A DNA stretch of 64,000 nt. Source: CAYOZN01 sp964408455 (GTDB taxonomy: Bacteria; Planctomycetota; Phycisphaerae; UBA1845; UTPLA1). The notes below the pieces were generated by a model. It searched no databases. It saw nothing but the letters and a program-made list of their open reading frames with translations, and was not told the origin of the DNA. This document shows positions 41,699 through 49,825 of this stretch, in pieces; within the stretch, counting starts at the first letter, position 1, and each line of letters begins with the position of its first letter. The position numbers and the translations under genes are program-made. The DNA is taken from the NCBI GenBank assembly GCA_964408455.1, contig CAYOZN010000003.1:124001-188000 (forward strand), in the 5' to 3' direction.

Positions 41699-42904
41699 CT
41701 ACTTTGCGATTACCGGCAGCGGCAAACTGCCATCCGCCCGCGGCAATGGATCCGGCGGGGCGATCGTCACGCCCCCGCGCGTCAGGTGCGCTTCGCCGCG
41801 CTCGACGCGCGCGGCGAACTTGACCGATTCCTCGTACAGCGCCTCGAGCATCTGCGATTCGGTCACCGTCCGCACCTGCTCCCCCTGCACGTAGATGATG
41901 CCCCGCCCCTTGCCCGCGAAGACCGCCACGTCCGCCCCCTCCGCCTCGCCCGGCCCATTCACCACGCAGCCCATGACCGCCACCTTGACCGGCACCTTGA
42001 TCTCCGCCAGCCGCTGCCGCACCTGCTGCACCAGCGTCAGCAGATCGACCTCGATGCGCCCGCACGTCGGGCAGGCGATCAATTCGGGTTCGACGCGCGG
42101 CCGCAGGCCGAGACAGTTCAGCATTTCCTTCGCATCCTGCACCTCGAAGACGGGATCGCTGGCGTAGCTGATGCGTACCGTATCGCCGATGCCGTTCGCC
42201 AGCAGCGTACCCAGCGCAACGACGCTGCGGATGCAACCCGTCTCCTTGGGCCCGGCGTGAGTGACGCCCAGGTGAAGGGGATAGTCAAACCGCTCGCTGA
42301 TGGCGGTGTAGGCGCGAATGACGATCCGCGGGTCGATGCTCTTGGCGCTGATGACCACGTCGTGAAAGTCGTTCTCATCGAAGATGCGGAGATACTCCTC
42401 CAGCTTTTCGATCATGATGCCGACCAGGTGGCCCTCGTAGTCGGCCTCCAGCCGCTGCTTCTCCTCGGCGCGACGGCCCTTGTCCTTGCGCTCGACAATG
42501 CCGCCTTCATTCACGCCCACGCGAATGGGGATGCGCCGCTCGCGGCAGGCGCGAATGACGCGATCGACCTGCGCGCGGTCCTGGAGATTGCCGGGATTCA
42601 GGCGGATCTTGTGTACGCCCGCCTCGATCGACTCCAGCGCCCGCTGAAAGTGGAAGTGCACGTCGGCCACGATCGGCACGCTGACCTGCGGAAGGATGTG
42701 CCTCAGCGCCTCGGTGTCCGCCGCATCCGGCACCGCCACGCGGACGATGTCGGCGCCCGCCCGGGCAAGGGCGTGGATCTGCTGCACCGTGGCGTCGACC
42801 TCGTAGGTGTACGTGCTGGTCATCGACTGGATCGAGACCGGCGCATCGCCGCCGATGGCGACGGGGCCGACGTGAACCTGTCGGGTTTTTCGGCGCGGTG
42901 GCAT
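41699..42904 (-). CDS. ispG: 4-hydroxy-3-methylbut-2-en-1-yl diphosphate synthase (flavodoxin)
   Basis: Iron-sulphur enzyme of the MEP isoprenoid pathway. About 401 residues from ATG 42904. TIM-barrel part begins VSIQSMTSTYTYEVDATVQQ; NPGNLQDRAQ and GVNEGGIVERKDKG are typical; the [4Fe-4S] ligands are in ACPTCGRIEVDL and MGCVVNGPGEA. Starts at 42919, 42910 and 42904 are in frame; 42904 has AGGGA at the best spacing. A minus-strand promoter lies at 42978-43006. Confidence 0.95.
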   Translation of the reverse strand: MPPRRKTRQVHVGPVAIGGDAPVSIQSMTSTYTYEVDATVQQIHALARAGADIVRVAVPDAADTEALRHILPQVSVPIVADVHFHFQRALESIEAGVHKIRLNPGNLQDRAQVDRVIRACRERRIPIRVGVNEGGIVERKDKGRRAEEKQRLEADYEGHLVGIMIEKLEEYLRIFDENDFHDVVISAKSIDPRIVIRAYTAISERFDYPLHLGVTHAGPKETGCIRSVVALGTLLANGIGDTVRISYASDPVFEVQDAKEMLNCLGLRPRVEPELIACPTCGRIEVDLLTLVQQVRQRLAEIKVPVKVAVMGCVVNGPGEAEGADVAVFAGKGRGIIYVQGEQVRTVTESQMLEALYEESVKFAARVERGEAHLTRGGVTIAPPDPLPRADGSLPLPVIAK

Positions 42905-42977
42905 CCGCATGTCCCTCATGATCTGCGTGGCGATCCTGTGACAAACGCCGGCCGCCGCGCCTGATGGTTATACGACT

Positions 42978-43006
42978 ATTGTAGTTAAGCGGCCCAGTTC
43001 TGAAAA
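42978..43006 (-). promoter_or_regulatory. Sigma-70-type promoter of ispG
   Basis: Minus-strand TTTTCA (43001-43006), a 17-base spacer and TACAAT (42978-42983): 4/6 and 5/6 matches. Transcription would start near 42971. Confidence 0.45.
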
Positions 43007-43200
43007 ACCACAGGTTCGCGGACGTCGTACTGAGGACTACGCCCATGCATGGTTGCGGCGTGTGGTAGGATTAGCAGCGCGGGCGAGTGGATACGGGCCT
43101 TCGTGCGGCGCTTGACGGCGACGCACGGTTCGTGAACATGCCACGCACCGCGCAGGCGGGGGTTGGCACGAGCATAAACGGCGGAAGAGGGATCGACGCG

Positions 43201-44289
43201 ATGCACAGAACACACCGGGCGGACGCAGGGAATGCGAAAGACCCGAAAAGAAGGACCGTCGGAGGGCTGCATGCCGCACCGGATGCCGCCGCTGTCGCCG
43301 ATGCCGGGCCGCGTGCAGTTCGCCCGGTTTGCGCCTTGGCCGGCGTTCCAGCAACAGGCCGCGCGCCGGCCGCGAGAAGCTCGCTGCGCGAGATCGGCCT
43401 GGTCGTGGCCGGTCTGATGCTGGCCGGCAGTTGCAATCCCGACAGTCGTACCGTGACGCACCGAACGATCGCCCTACCCGGCCACCAGCACGTGCCACCG
43501 GCCGCGTCGCCCGTCGACGATGCCTGCGCCGATGCCTTTTCAGTTGCGCTGGGCGACTTTTTCCCGACGCCGGCGCGCCGGCACGCGGCCATTCCCGAGC
43601 GCGAAGTCGTCGGCCGCAGCGTCGAGGGCCGGGCGATCGAATGCATCACCTTCGGCGATGGGCCCGACTGCGTGCTCATCATGGCGACCATCCACGGCAA
43701 CGAAGATGCCGGCACGCCGCTGGTCGAACACATGATCGGTTTGCTGGGGGATCGGCCCGATCTGCTCGCCGGTCGCCGCATCGTGCTCATGCCAGACGTG
43801 AACCCCGACGGTCGCGTTGCCCAGTCGCGGGGGAATGCCCGCGGCGTGGACCTGAATCGCAATTACCCTGCCGAGAATTTCCAGCCGGGCAGCCGCCACG
43901 GCGAGGCGCCGCTGTCGGAGCCGGAAAGCCGCGTGATCGAGTCGGTGCTGCGCCGGTTTCAGCCCTCGCGCATCATCAGCATCCACCAGCCGCTGAATTC
44001 GCGGGACGCCATGATCGACTACGACGGCCCGGCCGAATCGCTGGCCGCCGCGATGGCCGCCCATACCGATATCCCCGTACAGCGGATCGGCAGCCGCCCG
44101 GGCTCGCTGGGCTCCTACGCCGGCCTGACGCTGGGCATCCCGATCATCACGCTAGAGCTGCCGCCGGCAGCCAAGGCATGGCCCGGCCACGTGCTGTGGG
44201 AAAAGTACGGCGACATGATGACGGCGTCCATCCTGAATTCGGAGACGCTCGGTGACTCCGCCGTGGCACGCGCGGCGGGGGAGGAGTAG
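43201..44289 (+). CDS. M14-family zinc carboxypeptidase/amidase (MpaA-like), probable lipoprotein
   Basis: 362 residues. A long Arg/Ala-rich head is followed by a hydrophobic segment VVAGLMLAGSC that may be a lipoprotein signal. The catalytic domain has the zinc ligands His165 and Glu168 (HGNEDAG) and His262 (SIHQPLNS), the substrate-binding Arg in DLNRNYPAENF, and the catalytic Glu319 (ITLELPP). The pattern fits murein-peptide amidase MpaA-like M14 proteins that cleave gamma-D-Glu-diaminopimelate bonds. Start ATG 43201 has AGAGGGA upstream; a later start cannot be excluded. Confidence 0.84.
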   Translation: MHRTHRADAGNAKDPKRRTVGGLHAAPDAAAVADAGPRAVRPVCALAGVPATGRAPAARSSLREIGLVVAGLMLAGSCNPDSRTVTHRTIALPGHQHVPPAASPVDDACADAFSVALGDFFPTPARRHAAIPEREVVGRSVEGRAIECITFGDGPDCVLIMATIHGNEDAGTPLVEHMIGLLGDRPDLLAGRRIVLMPDVNPDGRVAQSRGNARGVDLNRNYPAENFQPGSRHGEAPLSEPESRVIESVLRRFQPSRIISIHQPLNSRDAMIDYDGPAESLAAAMAAHTDIPVQRIGSRPGSLGSYAGLTLGIPIITLELPPAAKAWPGHVLWEKYGDMMTASILNSETLGDSAVARAAGEE

Positions 44290-44296
44290 CCACCGG

Positions 44297-44346
44297 CCGG
44301 CGCGGGGACATGGTGCACGGGTGCCCCGGACAGAAAATCGCGCCGG
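44297..44346. repeat. Nested inverted repeat between convergent genes
   Basis: CCGGCGCG (44297-44304) pairs with CGCGCCGG (44339-44346); inside, CGGGG can pair with CCCCG. No U-tract. Confidence 0.4.
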
Positions 44347-44369
44347 ATGTATGGGGCCGGTAACGGGTT

Positions 44370-46046
44370 CTACATATCGAGCAGTAGCGTAACGAAGGAC
44401 GCAATATCGCCCGCGTCGGTCAGGCCGTCGAGGTTGACGTCGGCACACGTACAGCCGTCGCCGGTTTCCAGCAAACACGCCGCAAACGGCGGGATGTCGA
44501 GGCCGTTAATATCGCTGTCTTCGTTCAAGTCGCCTGCGAGGGCGCATTCGGGGATTTCCATCACGAAAATGCCCGAAGTCCCGTCGGTAAATAGGCCGAG
44601 TCCCGTCACGAGCCCCGATTCGCTAAGTCCGCTGGATCGGCCATCGGCTCCACCGGACCCGCCCTGCATTAACATTGCCGTAAGCGCGCGAGTGTCAGCG
44701 GCGGCCACTTCGATCAAATCGCCATACGCGGCCACGGTGCGCATGTTGCCCGCGGGATTCGTTGCAACGAGGACGCGTTGATAGTTGGACGCCAGTCCCG
44801 TGACTCGCGCATTAAATGCCGTCTGTCCCATGGCGTTCATCGCGGGGAGGTCAACAAGCGAGTTGTTAGAATAAGTAACCGTATCGGGCATGCGCGGCAC
44901 TGGCCCACCGCTTTTTGCCAGTAATTGCATGGTTCCATCGGGAAACGAAAGGTATCGGCCGAAGCTGTAGTCCTGCGAGAAAGTTGCGCCGAAGCTGATG
45001 ACGGCGCCGGCGTTCGCGACCATCATCCCCAACCAGTTGAATACATCCGGAGGGTTGGTCCCAGGGGCGGGATCCCCCATTCGCACGAATATGTCAAATT
45101 CGCCGTTTCGATCCGTCATCAGCCCAGAATTGTTTGGAACTTCGTTGCCATCCTGGTCGTGCCAGTGAGCCAGGAGGGCAACGCGTCCTTGAGCATCGAT
45201 GGGAATCGATGGCAATGTGGTCAGTGCAGAGGCCTGAACGTAATAGCCCTTCAGCAGCATGCCATCCATTCCTGGCGCGGGGTCGTTATAGCCGGCAATC
45301 AACTCGACAGTCCCGTTTGCCCGTCGATATATGTAATTCGAAGTGGGCGCGTGGACGACAGCGCCAGAGTCACTCAGCATGCAGTATGAATGGGCCGAAA
45401 GATTGTTGGTTTCGAACACGATTTCAAATGCGCCAGTGGCGTCAGAAAAGACTGCGTACGTATAAGGAAATTGAAAAATCGCACCGAATGCAATCTTTCC
45501 GGAATTATTCAAGCTGAGGGGATCGTAAATCCTGATGTCAAAAAAAACCTGTCCCGCGCCAAGAGCTTCGAACCACTGCCCTTCGAGTGCGACAAGTTCC
45601 AGGCCCGCACCCGCGTCCCTCCAGATGCCCGTGCGACTATTCGTGCCTTCGGTAAACGCCTTGAAGGCAATACTGCCGGCGTCATTGAAGAACAGTGCAT
45701 TCGCGTTCAGGGAAAGGTCGGAAAAGACCTCGCCGTCCTCTGCCCCCGGTGCCTGTTGGCCGGCTACCGCAATCAGCACCAACGCCCCGGTGCGATCGGA
45801 CCAGATTCCCCATCGGTGCGTGCCGTCCGGCGCCGTCGCTTTGGCACTGAAACACACGCGGTCGTCGCCGTCGACGAGCGGCATTAGAAACTGACTGAAG
45901 ACTGTTCCCTCTGCCAGCCCCGGCGCCTGCTGCCCGCTAAGCGCCGCCACTCGCGCGGGCACCACGCCGGCGGTGGCATGCCGTTCCAAAACCAAACCGA
46001 CGATCACGAGCGTGAAAGGGACGATCGCCACCGCGCGCATACACAT
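44370..46046 (-). CDS. Secreted NxxGxxAF-repeat protein with dockerin-like C-terminus
   Basis: 558 residues with a signal peptide (VAIVPFTLVIVGLVLERHATA). The body carries repeated NxxGxxAF-type motifs: NDAGSIAFKAF, NNSGKIAFGAIF, DAQGRVALLAHW, NAGAVISFGATF, NAMGQTAFNARV, spaced by about 60-70 residues and joined with GQQAPG/GDPAPG turns, suggesting a beta-propeller-like fold. The C-terminus has paired EF-hand-like segments (GDLNEDSDINGLDIPPFAAC, DVNLDGLTDAGDIASFVTLL). GGAG sits nine bases upstream of the start. Lower GC than neighbours. Likely extracellular. Confidence 0.82.
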   Translation of the reverse strand: MCMRAVAIVPFTLVIVGLVLERHATAGVVPARVAALSGQQAPGLAEGTVFSQFLMPLVDGDDRVCFSAKATAPDGTHRWGIWSDRTGALVLIAVAGQQAPGAEDGEVFSDLSLNANALFFNDAGSIAFKAFTEGTNSRTGIWRDAGAGLELVALEGQWFEALGAGQVFFDIRIYDPLSLNNSGKIAFGAIFQFPYTYAVFSDATGAFEIVFETNNLSAHSYCMLSDSGAVVHAPTSNYIYRRANGTVELIAGYNDPAPGMDGMLLKGYYVQASALTTLPSIPIDAQGRVALLAHWHDQDGNEVPNNSGLMTDRNGEFDIFVRMGDPAPGTNPPDVFNWLGMMVANAGAVISFGATFSQDYSFGRYLSFPDGTMQLLAKSGGPVPRMPDTVTYSNNSLVDLPAMNAMGQTAFNARVTGLASNYQRVLVATNPAGNMRTVAAYGDLIEVAAADTRALTAMLMQGGSGGADGRSSGLSESGLVTGLGLFTDGTSGIFVMEIPECALAGDLNEDSDINGLDIPPFAACLLETGDGCTCADVNLDGLTDAGDIASFVTLLLDM

Positions 46047-46280
46047 TGCTCCAATCTGCCCACAATTGTGATCGTGCGCGGCTTGCTCAAGGCCGCGAGC
46101 CCGAGATGATGCAATCCTATCGATGGCGGTGACTTAGAGTCAAGAGGGCGCGACACACGCGAAAATGAAATAGCGGCGCATGGTCGCGAGAAGCACGCAG
46201 CGGGCAGCAGTGCATAGAGACGTTCAGTCTGCCGACGCGCCTGCGACGACGCCGCGGATGGGGGGAGATGTTTCGGCCTG

Positions 46281-46898
46281 CTACACTGTGTATGAGCTCG
46301 AAACGGGGCGGCTGCGCGTCAGCACGACCGACAGAATCGCAGCTGTCAGGCAGACGACATCTATGCCGATCGTCTTCCACCCCGCCGTCGCGCTGTTCGA
46401 CTTGCCGAAGCAGCCGCAATCAATGCTCACGCCCAGGTAAAATGCCGCATAGCTGACCGCCACCATGAACATGACGCACATACCGCCGATGAGCACGGCG
46501 CCGGCCAGGCGCGTTCGCGGCCAGAGGATGGCCAATGCCGCGCCCACTTCCCACCAAGGCAGCAGCAGGCCGAACGGCGTCACCAGCGACTCGGGCAATA
46601 TGCGATAGAAGCGGATCTGGTTGATGAAGTCGCGCGGGTGGATGATCTTTTCGGTCCCGGCGTAGAGAAACACGCCTGCCACGCCGATGGCACAGATCCA
46701 GCCCAGCCAGTACAGGCGCCCGGGCGCCGAGGGCGCCGGCGAGGCAAGACCGGCGCTTGCAGAGGGCTTGATTTCCTTCATCGCAGATGATCCGCACCGA
46801 GGGCAATGACGTGCCTGATTGGGAACTTCGATTCGGCAAGTGGGGCAAAGCACTCCATTTGCATCAATACCCGATTCGGTATGCGCAGCCGTCGTCAT
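46281..46898 (-). CDS. MauE/DoxX-like membrane protein with N-terminal zinc ribbon
   Basis: 205 residues. An N-terminal zinc ribbon (CPTCRIEVPNQARHCPRCG, residues about 18-36) precedes four membrane spans of the MauE/DoxX type: WICAIGVAGVFLYAGTEKII, PWWEVGAALAILW, VLIGGMCVMFMVAVSYAAF, and SIDCGCFG, the conserved Cys motif of MauE-like proteins linked to disulphide or thiol chemistry. Start ATG 46898 overlaps the rhodanese stop (ATGA). A zinc ribbon on this family is unusual. Confidence 0.82.
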   Translation of the reverse strand: MTTAAHTESGIDANGVLCPTCRIEVPNQARHCPRCGSSAMKEIKPSASAGLASPAPSAPGRLYWLGWICAIGVAGVFLYAGTEKIIHPRDFINQIRFYRILPESLVTPFGLLLPWWEVGAALAILWPRTRLAGAVLIGGMCVMFMVAVSYAAFYLGVSIDCGCFGKSNSATAGWKTIGIDVVCLTAAILSVVLTRSRPVSSSYTV

Positions 46899-47503
46899 TG
46901 ACCTGCCCCCTGTTCGATGTACTCGCCGAACCTGCCGGACGAACTGATCTCCTCCCAGCCCTTCTCGTAAATCTGCACGTTGGTGAAGCCGTATTCCTCC
47001 ATCGCCCGCTGGACGGTGTGGCTGGCCTCGCACTGTCCCCCGGTGCAATAGACGATGACCAGCCCCTCGGGCGGCAGGGACATGACGGCGTCGATGTTGG
47101 CATAGACGCTGCTGGAGGGCAGGTGAATGGAGCCGCGGAGATGACTCTCCTCATATTCGTGCGGCTCGCGGGCATCGACGAAGGTCGCGGTGCCGGCGCT
47201 CAGGTGCTTGAACACGGCGTCGGCGGTGAGGCCGCCCTGGTCTGCGACCGGCGGCTCTGGCCGATCGATGGTGCCGTCCGGGCCGGCCTTGATGTTTGAC
47301 GGCGTCTTGCTGACTGGCTTCCCGTCCGGGAACCAGGTGACCGGCCGCTCACGAAGATAGTTGGTTGCCACGGAGGCGGCACTACAGAAGAACAGAATCA
47401 TCACCATCTGCCCAAGCAGCGGCGTGAGATTTAACTTGCGGTCGAGCAGTCCCGGCGGGCGCATTCCGGGACGGTCGGTCGCCTGGTTCGAATCGTGTGG
47501 CAT
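46895..47503 (-). CDS. Membrane-anchored rhodanese-like protein
   Basis: 202 residues from ATG 47503 (GAGG six bases upstream). One membrane anchor (LGQMVMILFFCSAASVATNY), a linker and a C-terminal rhodanese domain: FVDAREPHEYEESHLRGSIH, then the active-site loop YCTGGQCEASHTV with the catalytic Cys, and a final GFTNVQIYEKGWEEI. It is expected to move sulphane sulphur or handle persulphides outside the membrane. Translationally coupled to the MauE/DoxX-like protein, suggesting a shared thiol/sulphur role. Confidence 0.88.
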   Translation of the reverse strand: MPHDSNQATDRPGMRPPGLLDRKLNLTPLLGQMVMILFFCSAASVATNYLRERPVTWFPDGKPVSKTPSNIKAGPDGTIDRPEPPVADQGGLTADAVFKHLSAGTATFVDAREPHEYEESHLRGSIHLPSSSVYANIDAVMSLPPEGLVIVYCTGGQCEASHTVQRAMEEYGFTNVQIYEKGWEEISSSGRFGEYIEQGAGQ

Positions 47504-47822
47504 AACAGCCTCGCTGGATGTCCTCGGCATTCTATGCCGGTTGCACGCCTGCCCGCCGCAGCGGCGGCACGGCCGAACGGTTTTCAGTATAACGCCATCC
47601 CGCCAGGAGAGGCTGTAACGCCCCTGTAACGAAAATTGGCATGATAGGGCGTGGCCTGTGCGGGGCAGGCCCGTTCGAGTGGAGGACCGCCCGGCTCCGA
47701 AACAGGTGCGGGTGGCGGCGGCGCGGCATATCATGGGTGCGCGCCGCGCGGGGGCGTTGCGCAGTGCCGCACGGGCAGCAGACACTCCCGGCTCGATTAC
47801 ATGCGCGCGGAGGAGGCAAAGT
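47504..47822. other. Divergent intergenic region
   Basis: About 320 bases between the rhodanese gene and the TVP38-like gene. A minus-strand TATACT (47586-47591) lies 83 bases upstream of the rhodanese start. No gene supported; the frame upstream of GTG 47823 is not believable. Confidence 0.4.
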
Positions 47823-48458
47823 GTGCGGCTGTTTTTGATGATTCTTGGGCTTGCCGTCCTCTTCGCGGCACCGCTGCTCGTCTTCGGCGATCGCTTCGAT
47901 GCGGCCCTGTCCGGCGAGCAGGCGGCCGCGCGGCTGCGCGAGTTCGGCGCCTGGGCCGCGGCGGCCGGCGTCGGGCTGATCGTGGCAGATCTGGTGCTGC
48001 CCATCCCCGCGACCGCCGTCATGACGGCCTTCGGTGTCGTCTATGGGGCACTGATGGGCGGTCTCCTCGCGTCGGCCGGCTCCTTCTGCGCCGGGTCGAT
48101 CGCCTACGGCGCCTCGCGCCGCTGGGGCCGGCGGGCGGCGTTGAGACTCGTCGGCCATGACGATCTGGAAAAGAGCGAGCAGTTCTTCCGCCGGGCCGGC
48201 GGCTTTGCCGTCGCGCTGACGCGGCCGCTGCCGCTCTTGCCCGAAGTGATCGCCTGCATGGCGGGGCTGTCGGGCATGCCGGCGGCCACGTTCTTCACGG
48301 CCCTGGCCCTGGGCGCCGCCGGCACCGGCTTCACCTTCGCCGCCGTCGGCGCCATGGGTGTCGAACGCCCGGCACTCGCCGTCGCCCTCGGCTGCCTGAT
48401 CCCCCTGGCCATGTGGCCGATCGCCCGCCGCCTGATCGCCGAAAGGCCGGCGGCGTAG
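47823..48458 (+). CDS. TVP38/TMEM64 (VTT/SNARE-associated) family membrane protein
   Basis: 211 residues. A GTG start at 47823 has a strong GGAGGAGG six bases upstream. About five membrane spans with the family core: DLVLPIPATAVMTAFGVVYG, GSFCAGSIAYGASRRWG, and FAVALTRPLPLLPEVIACMA, where the Arg-Pro and PE residues are the conserved VTT features. VTT proteins are implicated in lipid scrambling or undecaprenyl-phosphate recycling in related families; the function here is inferred. Confidence 0.85.
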   Translation: MRLFLMILGLAVLFAAPLLVFGDRFDAALSGEQAAARLREFGAWAAAAGVGLIVADLVLPIPATAVMTAFGVVYGALMGGLLASAGSFCAGSIAYGASRRWGRRAALRLVGHDDLEKSEQFFRRAGGFAVALTRPLPLLPEVIACMAGLSGMPAATFFTALALGAAGTGFTFAAVGAMGVERPALAVALGCLIPLAMWPIARRLIAERPAA

Positions 48459-48509
48459 GATCGAATGCTTGCCGGTAACCAGATAATATGTAGTTGTGTG
48501 TGACTCGCC

Positions 48510-48968
48510 ATGGAAGCACTGGTAGACGCGATAAAACTCGCATTCAAACACGTGTCTCCGCCTGCCACGGATGCTATTGTCAGCGGTTCCTCACCGGAGC
48601 ATCGTGACATCCAGCGCTATCTGCGCGAAAGGCATTGGAGCGAAATACCAGTTGCGAAGCTGCGGACTATATCCAACTTGTTCCTAACGCCAACGGCGAT
48701 GCAGTTTTTCTTGCCGGCATACTTGCTTGCAACCATTGAAGAGTATCATGACGCGGATGTAATACCTCACAGACTTGTGTCAATCCTCGGTCTGGAATTC
48801 AATCAAGGCAACCACAATGCGGAGAAGTTAGCGCGGAGCGCGGCCTATCCGCAGGGCGCTGCCCGTTGTCTCACCACATTGCGGGACATGCACGAGCGGC
48901 TCCGCATGCGCCCGTACCCGCGGGATTCGCCGCCGCCCCGCGGCCCGCGGCGCGATTCTGAATTGTAG
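48510..48968 (+). CDS. DUF6714-like protein
   Basis: 152 residues. The segment RHWSEIPVAKLRTISNLFLT then AMQFFLPAYLLATIEEYHDA fits the DUF6714 pattern, in which a WxxI stretch precedes LPAYL. The function is unknown. The first two thirds are much less GC-rich than the neighbours, while the last 25 residues (Pro/Arg-rich) look like surrounding DNA, so the gene may be transferred and extended by read-through. No clear Shine-Dalgarno. Confidence 0.5.
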   Translation: MEALVDAIKLAFKHVSPPATDAIVSGSSPEHRDIQRYLRERHWSEIPVAKLRTISNLFLTPTAMQFFLPAYLLATIEEYHDADVIPHRLVSILGLEFNQGNHNAEKLARSAAYPQGAARCLTTLRDMHERLRMRPYPRDSPPPRGPRRDSEL

Positions 48969-49140
48969 AATGTATGCGAGGGGCCATATCGCCGTGTTTG
49001 AACGCGACGCCGCGATGTTTGAACGCGCCGCGATGCCGCAGGCCACGCCGCGATGTTGGAGGCCCTGGGGCGATGGGCCATGCCGCAGCATTAAGAACCA
49101 CGCCACGAGATTGAATGGTAAAATTTATGCGTGGCCACGT
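48955..49140. repeat. Degenerate local duplication
   Basis: Two related segments, GAATTGTAGAATGTATGCG near 48959 and GAATGGTAAAATTTATGCG near 49114, with GTTTGAACGCG repeated between them (49007-49030). No gene seen in the 230 bases to the pseudo-receiver. Confidence 0.4.
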
Positions 49141-49200
49141 GCCCCCGGCCGCGCCGAAATGCAATAGAGTAGTGTAAAACGCATTTGAGCGAACCGCGGA

Positions 49201-49575
49201 ATGGACGGCGACACGAACAAACCGGCAGTGCTGGTCGCGACCGACCTGATCTTCGCCAGCCGCGTTGCACAGGCGGCCAGATCGTTGCATGTGCCGCTGC
49301 GCACGGCGAAGGATGGCGATGCGCTGGCGGCCCTGCTGGCGGGGCAATCCGTCGCCCTGGTCATGGTGGACATGTCGCTCGAACTGGGCGCGGCGACGGC
49401 GGCGATACGCCGTGCCCGCGACCAGTCGCCGCCGCCGGCCGTCGTGGCGTTTTACTCGCACGTCCAGGTCGAGCTGCGCGACGCCGCCATCGACGCCGGC
49501 GCGACGCAGGTCATGTCGCGCTCGGCCTTCAGCGAGAAGGTGGGCGACGTCATCCGCACGCACTGCACGGGCTGA
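49201..49575 (+). CDS. Stand-alone receiver-like domain, probably degenerate
   Basis: 124 residues with the alternating alpha/beta layout of a response-regulator receiver: VLVATDLIFASRVAQAAR, then VALVMVDMSLE where Asp57 sits at the phosphoacceptor position, PPAVVAFYSHV with a Ser at the switch position, and GATQVMSRSAF, where the conserved Lys of the usual KP motif is replaced. The N-terminal acidic pair is reduced to one Asp. Phosphorylation may therefore be lost. Weak Shine-Dalgarno. No output domain. Confidence 0.6.
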   Translation: MDGDTNKPAVLVATDLIFASRVAQAARSLHVPLRTAKDGDALAALLAGQSVALVMVDMSLELGAATAAIRRARDQSPPPAVVAFYSHVQVELRDAAIDAGATQVMSRSAFSEKVGDVIRTHCTG

Positions 49576-49825
49576 CGTTCGCGGCGGCTCTGGGGGCCGC
49601 TGAAATTCTGCACTGTCCCGGCGCGCTGGGAAGCAGTGGCACCCGGTCGCGCATCGGCCGGTGCCGGCCAGGTCCTGGCCAATTGTGGCCGCTTCCGACG
49701 CCATATCCCGGCCATGCGTCATCCCCGGCCGCCCCCGGCCGGCGAAATCGTTGTTTTTACGTTGAATGCCGACGTAAGATGGTGTCTATTCTCCGGGGCG
49801 AGCCAGAGTTACAGTCGGAAGCGCA

